Shown piece by piece: positions 35,602 to 44,716 of a stretch of DNA of 64,000 bases. The DNA comes from JADJOM01 sp046327715. Lineage in GTDB: Bacteria; Gemmatimonadota; Gemmatimonadetes; Gemmatimonadales; GWC2-71-9. Location of the stretch: positions 228,500 to 292,499 of the forward strand of contig JAXLXY010000004.1 of NCBI GenBank assembly GCA_046327715.1. Direction: 5' to 3'. Numbering within the stretch: the first letter of the stretch is position 1; each line of letters opens with the position of its first letter. Both the position numbers and the translations under genes were made by a program. A model generated the notes under the pieces. That model saw only the letters and a program-made list of their open reading frames with translations, was not told the origin of the DNA and ran no database searches.

Positions 35602-35939
35602 GCGAGCCGATCAGCTGGGCGGACTTCGAGCGGGTGGAACTCCGGGTCGGCACGGTGGTGGCGGTCGAGGAGTTCCCGGCGGCCCGCAAGCCGGCCTGGA
35701 AGCTGACCGTGGACTTCGGCCCCGGGATCGGCACCCGGCGCTCCAGCGCGCAGGTCACGGTGCACTATGCACGGGAGGACCTGCTGGGCCGGCAGGTGCT
35801 GGCCGTGCTCAACTTCCCGCCCAAGCAGATCGGCCCGTTCCGGTCCGAGGTGCTGGTCACCGGCTTCGCCGACGAGGCCGGCGCCATCGTGCTGGCCCGC
35901 CCGGAGCGGCCGGTGCCCAACGGCGCGAGGCTCGTCTAG
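35598..35939 (+). CDS. csaA: CsaA, tRNA-binding-domain chaperone
   Basis: Small OB-fold protein of 113 residues, full length for the family. GTG 35598 overlaps the upstream stop (GTGA) and gives the family start ISWADFERVELRVGTVV. EFPAARKPAWKLTVDFG, RRSSAQVTVHY, LNFPPKQIGPFRSEVLV and RPVPNGARLV are near identical to known CsaA. CsaA is an export-related chaperone that also binds tRNA as a dimer. Third gene of the cutC unit. Confidence 0.95.
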   Translation: MSEPISWADFERVELRVGTVVAVEEFPAARKPAWKLTVDFGPGIGTRRSSAQVTVHYAREDLLGRQVLAVLNFPPKQIGPFRSEVLVTGFADEAGAIVLARPERPVPNGARLV

Positions 35940-35952
35940 GGGAGGGGGAAGG

Positions 35953-36052
35953 GGGAATAGGGAAACGTGAAGCGGGAATGGGGAGCGGGGGAAAGGGCCC
36001 CCCGCCAATGCACCCCGGCTGGTCGTTTCCCGCTTCCCCTTTCCCGTTTCCC
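35953..36052. repeat. Heptamer inverted element (4 GGGAAAC-like copies facing 4 GTTTCCC-like copies)
   Basis: Left arm 35953-35980 (GGGAATA, GGGAAAC, GTGAAGC, GGGAATG), right arm 36025-36052 (GTTTCCC, GCTTCCC, CTTTCCC, GTTTCCC), 44-base spacer. It lies between csaA and the aminotransferase start. Confidence 0.85.
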
Positions 36053-36079
36053 GGGTGTTTCGGTAGATTTCCCGGTCCT

Positions 36080-37504
36080 ATGCCCGCCTACCAGTACCCC
36101 GACTCGCACGTCTTCTACCGCAAGCTCACCCGGCGGTTTCCGCTCATCACCCACGGCGAAGGCTGCTGGCTGGTCGATGCCGACGGCCGCCGCTACCTCG
36201 ATGGCTCGGGTGGCGCCTTCGTGGCCAACCTGGGCCACGGCGTGAAGGAAATCGGCGAGGCGATGGCGGCGCAGGCGGCGAAGGTGGCCTACCTCAACGG
36301 CACCGCCTTCACCAACGAGCCGGTCGAGGCCCTGGCCGACGAGCTGGCCCGGCTCCTTCCCGGCGACCTCGACAAGCTCTACTTCCTGGGCAGCGGCTCG
36401 GAGGCGGTGGAGGCGGCGCTCAAGCTGGCGCGGCAGTACTGGGTGGAGACCGGCCACCCCTCCAAGCACAAGGTCATCGCCCTCTTCCCGGCCTACCACG
36501 GCAACACCCTGCTGGCGCTCTCCGCCTCGGCCCGCGAGCACTACAAGACCTATTACCGCGAGTGGCTGGTGGACATCCACCGGATCCCCGCCCCGTACGC
36601 CTACCGCTGTGAATGCGGCGGCTCGGCCGCGGCCGATGCGGCTGGCGCGCGCGCCCGCCCGCCGGAGGGGGGCTCGGTGGCGGCCCGGTGGCTCGGCGGC
36701 GCCGGTTCCTGCCCGGTGTGCTCCGGCGCCGCGCTCGAGGCGGCCATCCAGGAGCTCGGCGCCGAGAACGTCGCGGCGTTCATCGCCGAGCCGGTGGGCG
36801 GCAGCAGCACCGGCCACTCGGTGCCGGAGCCCGGGTACTTCAAGCGGGTGCGGGAGATCTGCGACCGGCACCAGGTGCTCTTCATCGCGGATGAGGTCCT
36901 GGTGGGCGCCGGCCGCACGGGCACCTGGTCGGCCATCGAGCCGTACGGCGTGGTGCCCGACATCATGACCTTCGGCAAGGGGATCACCGGGGGCTATGCC
37001 CCGCTCTCCGCGGTGGCCGCTCCCCGCCGGCTGCTCGACCCGATCGCGAAGGGCTCCGGGGCGCTGCTCCACGCCCAGACCTTCAGCCACCATCCGGTCC
37101 TCGCCGCGGCGGGGCTCGCCGCGGTCCGGTACATCCACCGGCACGGCCTGGTGGAGCGCTGCCGCCGGATGGGTGAGGTGTTCCACCGGAAGCTCGCCCC
37201 GCTGCGCGAGCTGCCCCACGTCGGCGACATCCGCGGCCGCGGGCTGCTCGCCGGGGTGGAGTTCGTGCAGGACAAGGGCACCCGGGCCCCGCTGCCGCGC
37301 AAGCTCAAGTTCGCCGAGACCTTCAGCGAGCAGGCGCTGGCCGCCGGGCTCATGACCTGGGCCAACATGGGCCAGGCCGACGGCGTCAACGGCGACCTCT
37401 CCTGCCTGGCGCCGCCCTTCGTGATCGAGGAATCCGACATCGACGAGCTGGTGCGGCGCTTCACCGCCGCGCTGGAGCGGACGATCGCCATCGTGCGCGC
37501 CTAG
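36080..37504 (+). CDS. Class III (omega) PLP aminotransferase with an inserted CxC/CxxC loop
   Basis: Transfers an amino group, typically a distal or beta amine, to a keto acid; 474 residues. GGAFVANLGHG, LGSGSEAVEAALKLARQYW, AYHGNTLLALSAS, IADEVLVGAGRTG and PLP Lys300 in DIMTFGKGITGGYAPLSA mark the family. Between ~174 and 216 there is an insert with CECGG and CPVC, which could bind a metal. ATG 36080 follows the heptamer element and lacks a clear ribosome site. The semialdehyde dehydrogenase starts 22 bases later, suggesting that aminotransferase and dehydrogenase act in sequence on a diamine-like amino acid, for example beta-lysine (inference). Confidence 0.9.
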   Translation: MPAYQYPDSHVFYRKLTRRFPLITHGEGCWLVDADGRRYLDGSGGAFVANLGHGVKEIGEAMAAQAAKVAYLNGTAFTNEPVEALADELARLLPGDLDKLYFLGSGSEAVEAALKLARQYWVETGHPSKHKVIALFPAYHGNTLLALSASAREHYKTYYREWLVDIHRIPAPYAYRCECGGSAAADAAGARARPPEGGSVAARWLGGAGSCPVCSGAALEAAIQELGAENVAAFIAEPVGGSSTGHSVPEPGYFKRVREICDRHQVLFIADEVLVGAGRTGTWSAIEPYGVVPDIMTFGKGITGGYAPLSAVAAPRRLLDPIAKGSGALLHAQTFSHHPVLAAAGLAAVRYIHRHGLVERCRRMGEVFHRKLAPLRELPHVGDIRGRGLLAGVEFVQDKGTRAPLPRKLKFAETFSEQALAAGLMTWANMGQADGVNGDLSCLAPPFVIEESDIDELVRRFTAALERTIAIVRA

Positions 37505-37526
37505 GCGCGCCCACCGGAAACGAGCC

Positions 37527-39107
37527 ATGACCGCCACCGCCCCGCAGCAGAAGATCACCTACACCTCCAGCAACGTGGACATGGAGGCGTTCCACCGCGC
37601 CTACGACGCCGCCCTCGCGGAGGTGCGCGCCCAGGCCGGGAAGAGCTATCCGCTCTACATCGGCGGCCAGCCGGTCGAGGTGCCCGGGCAGGAGCCGATC
37701 ACCGACGTCTCGCCCATCGACACCGGCTTCATCCTGGGGCGCTTCGCCTGCGCCGGCGCGGCGCAGGTCGACCAGGCGGTGCGGTCGGCCCACGCCGCGC
37801 AGAAGGGGTGGGCGGCGCTGCCGTGGCGGGAGCGGGTGCGGATCCTGCGCCGGGCGGCGGAGATCATCCGGGAGCGGAAGTTCCTGCTCAGCGCCATCAT
37901 GAGCTACGAGGTGGGCAAGAACCGCTTCGAGGCCATGGGCGACACCGAGGAGTCGGCCGACCTGATCGACTACTACTGCCAGCAGGTGGAGGATCACAAC
38001 GGCTTCACCCGCGAGATGGCGAAGATGACGCCCATCGAGCGGAACACCGAGACGCTGCGGCCCTACGGGGTCTTCGCCTGCATCGCGCCGTTCAACTTCC
38101 CGCTGGCGCTCTCCACCGGGATGTCCTCGGCCGCGCTCATGTCCGGCAACACGGTCGTCTACAAGCCCGCCGAGGACACGCCGTGGACCGGCCTCAAGCT
38201 GTATGAGGTCTACCGCGACGCTGGTGTGCCGGCCGGCGCGTTCAACTTCGTGACCGGCCACGGGCGCGACATGGGCGACGCGATGTGGCAGCACCCGCTG
38301 ACGGCGGGCGTGGTCTTCACCGGCTCCAAGCCGGTGGGGATGAAGATCTTCCACGGCCTCTCCGAGCGCTGGGTGAAGCCCTGCCTGATGGAGCTTGGCG
38401 GCAAGAATGCCACCATCGTCATGGACACCGCGGATATCGACGCCGCCGCGGAGGGGGCCATGAAGTCGGCCTTCGGGCTGCAGAACCAGAAGTGCAGCGC
38501 CACCAGCCGGGTCTACGTGCACCAGACGGTGTACGCCGCGTTCGTGCAGAAGATCGTCGAGAAGACCAAGGCCATCACCATGGGCGATGTCACGAAGCGT
38601 GACGTCTGGTTCGGTCCGGTGATCAACGAGAAGGCGGTGCAGCGCTGGGAGAAGGCGGTGGCCCAGGCGGGACGCGAGGGGAAGGTGCTGCTGGGCGGCA
38701 CCCGGCTCCGGGGCGAGGTGTTCGACAAGGGCCACTTCGTGGCGCCGACCATTGCCGAGCTGCCGCTCGAGAGCACCCTGTTCCTCGAGGAGCTCTTCGC
38801 GCCGTTCCTGGCCATCGCCCCGGTGGCGAGCTTCGACCAGGCGCTGGCCGAGAGCAACAAGGTCGAGTTCGGCCTGACCGCGGGCCTGTTCTCGGCGAAG
38901 CAGGAGGAAATCGACCGCTTCTTCGACGAGGTCGAGGCGGGGGTCTGCTACGTGAACAAGCGCAGCGGCGCCACCACCGGCGCGTGGCCGGGGGCGCAGG
39001 CCTTCTGCGGCTGGAAGGGGAGCGGCGGCAGCGGCAAGGGCGGCTGCGGGCCGTGGTACGTGCAGCAGTTCATGCGGGAGCAGAGCCGGACGGTGGTGCA
39101 GGGGTAG
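37527..39107 (+). CDS. Aldehyde dehydrogenase, glutamate-semialdehyde (RocA/P5C) type
   Basis: NAD(P)-dependent oxidation of an amino-acid semialdehyde to the acid; 526 residues. Visible blocks: ACIAPFNFPLAL, FTGSKPVGMKIF, general base Glu in MELGGKNATIV, nucleophile Cys in FGLQNQKCSATSRVYVH, LEELFAPFLA and the RocA-like ending RSGATTGAWPGAQAFCGWKGSG. The ending is that of 1-pyrroline-5-carboxylate dehydrogenases, but no proline dehydrogenase is nearby. It follows the class III aminotransferase directly, so the physiological substrate could be a semialdehyde made by that enzyme. Converges with the gene at 39123. Confidence 0.92.
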   Translation: MTATAPQQKITYTSSNVDMEAFHRAYDAALAEVRAQAGKSYPLYIGGQPVEVPGQEPITDVSPIDTGFILGRFACAGAAQVDQAVRSAHAAQKGWAALPWRERVRILRRAAEIIRERKFLLSAIMSYEVGKNRFEAMGDTEESADLIDYYCQQVEDHNGFTREMAKMTPIERNTETLRPYGVFACIAPFNFPLALSTGMSSAALMSGNTVVYKPAEDTPWTGLKLYEVYRDAGVPAGAFNFVTGHGRDMGDAMWQHPLTAGVVFTGSKPVGMKIFHGLSERWVKPCLMELGGKNATIVMDTADIDAAAEGAMKSAFGLQNQKCSATSRVYVHQTVYAAFVQKIVEKTKAITMGDVTKRDVWFGPVINEKAVQRWEKAVAQAGREGKVLLGGTRLRGEVFDKGHFVAPTIAELPLESTLFLEELFAPFLAIAPVASFDQALAESNKVEFGLTAGLFSAKQEEIDRFFDEVEAGVCYVNKRSGATTGAWPGAQAFCGWKGSGGSGKGGCGPWYVQQFMREQSRTVVQG

Positions 39108-39122
39108 CCGCCCCCCCCCGCG

Positions 39123-40976
39123 CTAGCGCACCCACTCCGACGGCGTGGTCCGATCCACGAAGAGCACGCCGTCGAACTCGAGCGGCAGCACCGCCGTCAG
39201 GTCAAAGCCGTAGTCATAGGCCGCGTACCCGATGCTGCGGATGGGGCGCGGCTGCCGCAGCCAGGCCACGCCCGGGTCGGACCGGGCCGGCCGCAGGTTC
39301 ACGATCCATCCCACCACCCCCGCCGGGCGCCGCAGCCTGTGCAGCGCCTCCTCAAGGCTCCCCTCCGGCGCCGGGAATGCCTCCGCATCCACCCGCTCCC
39401 AGTTGCTGAAGCTCCGGGTGGCGCTGTAGCTGCCCTCCGCGGTGAGCAGCGAGAGTGCCCGGTAGTCCTCGCCATACTGCCGCCGGAGCCACGCGCCCAT
39501 CTGCGCCCCCGCGTTGAAGCTCCGCTCGGCATCGCCGCCGTGGGAGATATGCACGTCGTGGGCCCAGACCACGGCGCGGGCGGTGGGGGCCAGGACCTGG
39601 AGCGTCCACGCCATGTTGGCCGCCATCAGGCTGTCCCGCTCCGGTGAGTTCAGCGCCACGTTGAACCGGGCGGCCTGCCGGAAGAGGTTGGCCGACTGCA
39701 CCGCCCATTCGGTGGCCAGCGATTCCGCCGCGGTGGCGGAGCCCCGCAGCCACTCCGCGCGACGGCCGCTCACGATGGCCCACAGCGACTCCGCCTGCAC
39801 GTGCCAGCGTTCCCGGAGCGTGTCCGGCAGCTGCGGCGTGGCGTAGGAGTGCTGGGACCGGTACTCGCCGGCGAGCGCTTCCAGCCGGGGCCGCAGCGTG
39901 GAGTCGCGGCGGGAGAGGAAGGCGCTCAGGGTGTCGACCGGGGTCCGCTGGTCCTGCATGTCATACCCCACCACCCGGACGGTGGCGTCCGGGTGCTCCG
40001 CGTTCCAGGCCCGCAGCCACTCAATCAGCGCCGTCATCTCCACGGTATTCCAGACCTGGAACATCCCACGCATCGCCTCCCGGACGGTCCCGGGACCCCC
40101 CTGCACCCAGGCGTTGGCCCGCTCCGCGCCGAACTGGTTGGTCTCGATCGCGAAGAGCCGGACGCCCTGCCGCCGCACCAGGTGCTCCAGCACCCGGTGT
40201 TTCAGGCGGAAGAACTCGCGGGTCCCGTGGGTCGACTCGCCCAGCGCCACGATGCGGGCCAGGCCCACAATCGTGTCCAGCGCGGCGAGGTCGTCGTCCG
40301 CCACGCCGTCCTGCCGTGGATCCACCCGGTCGAGCGGGGTGGCGTGGGCCCGGAGCCAGGCGAATCCCGCGCGCCCCGGGGCGGCCACCAGCGGGGGCAG
40401 CGCCTCGCAGGGATGCCCGTCGACGGAGAGCGTCAGCCCGTCATACCAGCCGCTGCCGGCCCCGGTGAGGGTGGCGGCGATCACGATCGAGTGGATCGTC
40501 GGGTCCGGCGGGACGTCGATGGCCAGGGTGTGGCGCCGCCAGGCCGGGGTGTCGGTCGGTGCCTCAACCGCGGTATCGGCGGCGGCGAACGCCCGGTCCT
40601 TCCACGCTTCCAGGGTCAGCAGCGCCTGCCCCTGGCCGGAGGCGCGGAGCCACCCGGAGAGGACCAGCCGGTGCCCGCGGGCAAAGGCCGCCGGCACCTG
40701 CAGCACCAGGGACTGGGGATCGGGGTGCGCGGGCCCCTCCGCCATGGTGATGCGGAGGCTGCGCCGGCCGCTTCGGTGGACCAGGGAGTCGAGCAGGAAG
40801 CTCGCCTTCGAGTTCCCGCCGAAGGCGGACCATCCCAGCGACCAGCCCCAGGGCAGGGTCGGGTCACCGATGCCGGGACGCTCGAAGTCGAGGTTGAGCG
40901 GGCGTTGCGCCGCGGCGGGGAGGGGAGCCAGCAGCAGGGCGCAGATCAACAGGCGCCAGGGGTGGGGCGGGTGCAT
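39123..40976 (-). CDS. Secreted erythromycin-esterase-family protein
   Basis: 617 residues with signal peptide LLICALLLAPLPAAAQ. Residues ~25-185 form a beta-sandwich, carbohydrate-binding-like domain (RPLNLDFERPGIGDP, GSGWYDGLTLSVDG). The second part is the erythromycin esterase-type domain: VALGESTHGTREFFRLKHR, FAIETNQFGAERANAW, VVGYDMQDQ, AVVWAHDVHISHGG. Most members are not resistance enzymes and have unknown substrates. The gene interrupts the aminotransferase/KamA region and has no obvious link with it. Its stop is 15 bases from the dehydrogenase stop. Confidence 0.88.
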   Translation of the reverse strand: MHPPHPWRLLICALLLAPLPAAAQRPLNLDFERPGIGDPTLPWGWSLGWSAFGGNSKASFLLDSLVHRSGRRSLRITMAEGPAHPDPQSLVLQVPAAFARGHRLVLSGWLRASGQGQALLTLEAWKDRAFAAADTAVEAPTDTPAWRRHTLAIDVPPDPTIHSIVIAATLTGAGSGWYDGLTLSVDGHPCEALPPLVAAPGRAGFAWLRAHATPLDRVDPRQDGVADDDLAALDTIVGLARIVALGESTHGTREFFRLKHRVLEHLVRRQGVRLFAIETNQFGAERANAWVQGGPGTVREAMRGMFQVWNTVEMTALIEWLRAWNAEHPDATVRVVGYDMQDQRTPVDTLSAFLSRRDSTLRPRLEALAGEYRSQHSYATPQLPDTLRERWHVQAESLWAIVSGRRAEWLRGSATAAESLATEWAVQSANLFRQAARFNVALNSPERDSLMAANMAWTLQVLAPTARAVVWAHDVHISHGGDAERSFNAGAQMGAWLRRQYGEDYRALSLLTAEGSYSATRSFSNWERVDAEAFPAPEGSLEEALHRLRRPAGVVGWIVNLRPARSDPGVAWLRQPRPIRSIGYAAYDYGFDLTAVLPLEFDGVLFVDRTTPSEWVR

Positions 40977-41002
40977 GGGGCGGCCGGGGTCTGGGGAAGA
41001 AG

Positions 41003-41030
41003 AGGGGCACCGATCCAGGCTGGTGCCCCT
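41003..41030 (-). terminator. Hairpin after the KamA-aminotransferase unit
   Basis: AGGGGCACC (41003-41011) pairs with GGTGCCCCT (41022-41030) around a 10-base loop, 48 bases past the aminotransferase stop. There is no T-run. Confidence 0.55.
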
Positions 41031-41078
41031 TCGATCAACGAGTCTGACGCCGGGAACCCCGGAAGCGTTTCAGGCCGC

Positions 41079-42386
<1,308 letters not shown>

Positions 42387-42412
42387 GGCGTCACCTTCGG
42401 ACTGCTGGAAAA

Positions 42413-42481
42413 GGGAAACGGGAAACGGGAACAGGGAAACGGAGCCAAGGGACGACGGCGTCGGTCCGCTCCCCGCTTCCC
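42413..42481. repeat. Heptamer inverted element between kamA and the aminotransferase
   Basis: Four copies GGGAAAC, GGGAAAC, GGGAACA, GGGAAAC at 42413-42440, facing two copies GCTCCCC, GCTTCCC at 42468-42481. Confidence 0.8.
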
Positions 42482-42486
42482 GGCGG

Positions 42487-43878
42487 TTAGGCGTGCACCG
42501 CGTGGGTGGCGTCGTGGCGCCGGGCCTGCTCGGCCTGGTGCGCCCGCCACCAGGCCTGCCCCGACTCGGGCAGGGTGTGGATCGGGTCGTAGTACTCGTA
42601 CTGCTGGGACAGCGCCGCGTGGTTGCCCCACTCGATGCTGGTCAGGTAGTTCTTGGTCCAGTAGCTGATGCCCTTGTCGCGGTCGTAGCCGGCCAGCTGG
42701 TGCACCCAGCGCTTGCCGACGAACGGCACGTCGCACACGATGCGCGGCGTGGCGAAGCCGGGCAGGTAGCCCATCATGTCGTGCTGCAGCCGCTGGGCCT
42801 CCCACACCGCCACCCGCCAGTGCTCGCTGTTGGGGATCATGTCGCACATGTAGAAGTAGTAGGGCATGATCTTGGCGTGATCGAGCAGCATGAAGCAGAG
42901 GTCGAGCAGGTCCTGGGTGGTGGCGTTGACCCCCCGGAGCAGCACGCCCTGGTTCCGGACGTCGCGGAAGCCGATCTCGAGCAGCTTCTTGGTGGCCCGG
43001 CCCACCAGCGGCGTCACCTGCTGGGCATTGTTGGCGTGGGTGTGCAGCGCCAGGTCCACGCCCCGGTCGAAGGCCTTCCGGGCCAGGCGCTCCAGCCCGG
43101 CCAGCACGCTGTCCTGCAGGTAGTGCTGCGGCAGCCCCACCAGCCCCTTCGAGGCCAGCCGGATGTCGCGGATGTTCTCGATGTCGAGCAGCGCCGAGAC
43201 GAACGGCTCGAGCTGGGTGATGTGCAGGTTGGCGATGTCGCCCCCCGACACCACGACGTCCCGCACGCTCGGCGTCTTCCGCAGGTAGTCCAGCATCTGC
43301 TGGTGCCGGTCCTTCTGCGGGGTGACGAACTTGAGCTTCTCCACCTGGGGCACGTCGTTGCCCACCAGGTCCATGCGGGTGCAGTGGCCGCAGTACTGGG
43401 GGCAGGTGGCCAGCAGCTCCGCCAGCACCTTCGTGGGGTAGCGGTGGGTCAGCCCCTCCGCCACCCACATGTCGTGCTCGTGCAGGCTGTCGCGCGAGGC
43501 CTTGGGATGGTTGGCCCACTCGGTCAGCCGGTCGGCGAACGCCGGCGCCATGTAGCGGCGCACCGGGTCGGCCCACAGGTCGGCCACGTTCATGGTGTTG
43601 AGCATCTGCGGCGGGATCAGCATGGACATGGTGGCGCGCTGCTCCATGTCCGTGGCAATGCTCTGCGCCAGGTCGTCGGGCAACAGCCCGCCCAGGGCGT
43701 CCTTGAACTCGCGCAGGTTCTTCACCGTGTGCTTGCGCTGCCACGTGGCGCTCTCCCAGTCCTCCCGGCTCACCCCGCGGTAGCCGGGGATCCGGGTCCA
43801 GTCCGGCTCCACATACTCCCGACGGGGCGGGTACGGAATCGGCTGGCCAGCCTTCATCGGCTCGCGGGTCTCGGACAT
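42487..43878 (-). CDS. kamA: Lysine 2,3-aminomutase family radical SAM enzyme
   Basis: Moves the alpha-amino group of L-lysine to the beta carbon using SAM, a [4Fe-4S] cluster and PLP. 463 residues, longer than classical KamA (~416). Cluster motif CPQYCGHC (Cys159, 163, 166). Both acidic positions that bind the lysine side-chain amine in KamA appear present (YYFYMCDMIPNSEHW and IVCDVPFVGKRW), which argues against glutamate aminomutase. The PLP-lysine segment, normally a GGGGK loop, reads PFVGK. Divergent from the GntR regulator; followed by an aminotransferase. Strict lysine specificity is likely but not certain. Confidence 0.88.
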   Translation of the reverse strand: MSETREPMKAGQPIPYPPRREYVEPDWTRIPGYRGVSREDWESATWQRKHTVKNLREFKDALGGLLPDDLAQSIATDMEQRATMSMLIPPQMLNTMNVADLWADPVRRYMAPAFADRLTEWANHPKASRDSLHEHDMWVAEGLTHRYPTKVLAELLATCPQYCGHCTRMDLVGNDVPQVEKLKFVTPQKDRHQQMLDYLRKTPSVRDVVVSGGDIANLHITQLEPFVSALLDIENIRDIRLASKGLVGLPQHYLQDSVLAGLERLARKAFDRGVDLALHTHANNAQQVTPLVGRATKKLLEIGFRDVRNQGVLLRGVNATTQDLLDLCFMLLDHAKIMPYYFYMCDMIPNSEHWRVAVWEAQRLQHDMMGYLPGFATPRIVCDVPFVGKRWVHQLAGYDRDKGISYWTKNYLTSIEWGNHAALSQQYEYYDPIHTLPESGQAWWRAHQAEQARRHDATHAVHA

Positions 43879-43912
43879 GGGCGCCTCGGCGTATATTAAT
43901 GCGTTGTGCTGC

Positions 43913-43943
43913 TTGACTTTGGAACGATAATATATAATATATC
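43913..43943. promoter_or_regulatory. AT-rich promoter/operator between kamA and gntR
   Basis: TTGACT (43913-43918) and TATAAT (43933-43938) with a short 14-base gap on the plus strand, embedded in GATAATATATAATATATC (43926-43943), a near-palindrome. The 127-base divergent gap is the most AT-rich stretch near here and is a natural site for the GntR protein. Confidence 0.45.
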
Positions 43944-43972
43944 ATCTCGCAAGCGGCGACCGTTCCCCGTCC

Positions 43973-44004
43973 CCAATCGCCCAATCGCCCAATCGCCCAA
44001 CCAC
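43973..44004. repeat. Octamer tract, 4 copies of CCAATCGC
   Basis: Three perfect copies and a fourth CCAACCAC, ending one base before the GTG start of gntR, in the place where a ribosome site would be expected. Confidence 0.85.
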
Positions 44005-44005
44005 C

Positions 44006-44710
44006 GTGCACCTCGACCAGGTCCTCGCCCGCCTTCCCCGCCGCCGCAAGCTCGCCACCCACGAGCTCGTGGCCGACGTGCTGCGTGAGGCGATCACCAG
44101 CGGGCATCTCCGGGCCAACGAGGCGCTCCCGCAGGACGAGATCGCGGCGCAGCTCCAGGTGAGCCACATTCCCGTGCGCGAGGCGCTGCGGCAGCTGCAG
44201 TCCGAGGGGCTCGTCACCTACCAGCCCAACCGCGGCGCCACCGTCAGTGCGCTCACCCCGGCCGAGATCCGGGAGATCTACGAGATCCGCGCCATCCTGG
44301 AGACCGCCGCGGTGCGGCGGGCGGCCCCCGCGCTCACCCCGGCGCAGCTCGACCAGGCGTCCCGCATCCTCGATGCGGCCGAGTCGGCGGTGGATGGCGC
44401 CGTGTGGGGGGCGCACGATGTCGATTTCCACCAGTGCATCTACGGCCTCGAGGCCCGGCCGCGGATGCAGGAACTGATCGACGGCCTGCTCCGCCGGGTG
44501 GATCGCTACTGGCTGATCCACGGCCTGATGCTGACCCACCGGGCCCGCTTCGAGCCGGAGCACCGCGCCATCCTCGCGGCGCTGCGGGCCCGCGATGGCG
44601 AGCGCGCCGGCCAGCTGCTCGCCGCCCACCTGGCCGGGGCGGCGGAGCTGCTGGTGCAGGCGGTGGAGCGGGAGTACGCCGAACGGATGGCCAACGTACC
44701 GGGAGACTGA
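44006..44710 (+). CDS. GntR-family regulator, FCD (FadR) subfamily
   Basis: 234 residues from GTG 44006. N-terminal winged helix THELVADVLREAITSGHL, EIAAQLQVSHIPVREALRQLQSEGLV; C-terminal FCD domain with the metal-binding pattern (IREIYEIRAILE, HDVDFHQCIYGL, EHRAILAALRARDGERA, AAHLAGAAEL). No Shine-Dalgarno is present because an octamer tract occupies that place. It sits between kamA and the CoA-transferase genes, with 6 bases to the latter, so it probably controls both arms, with an organic or keto acid as effector. Confidence 0.93.
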   Translation: MHLDQVLARLPRRRKLATHELVADVLREAITSGHLRANEALPQDEIAAQLQVSHIPVREALRQLQSEGLVTYQPNRGATVSALTPAEIREIYEIRAILETAAVRRAAPALTPAQLDQASRILDAAESAVDGAVWGAHDVDFHQCIYGLEARPRMQELIDGLLRRVDRYWLIHGLMLTHRARFEPEHRAILAALRARDGERAGQLLAAHLAGAAELLVQAVEREYAERMANVPGD

Positions 44711-44716
44711 CACCCC

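Noticed and set aside
36080..39107. Proline/arginine catabolism based on the RocA-like dehydrogenase
   Set aside because: No proline dehydrogenase, arginase or ornithine gene is nearby; kept as an alternative substrate in the gene entry only.
39123..40976. Macrolide resistance gene
   Set aside because: Membership of the erythromycin esterase family alone is weak evidence; the protein is exported and carries an extra domain, and no resistance context is present.
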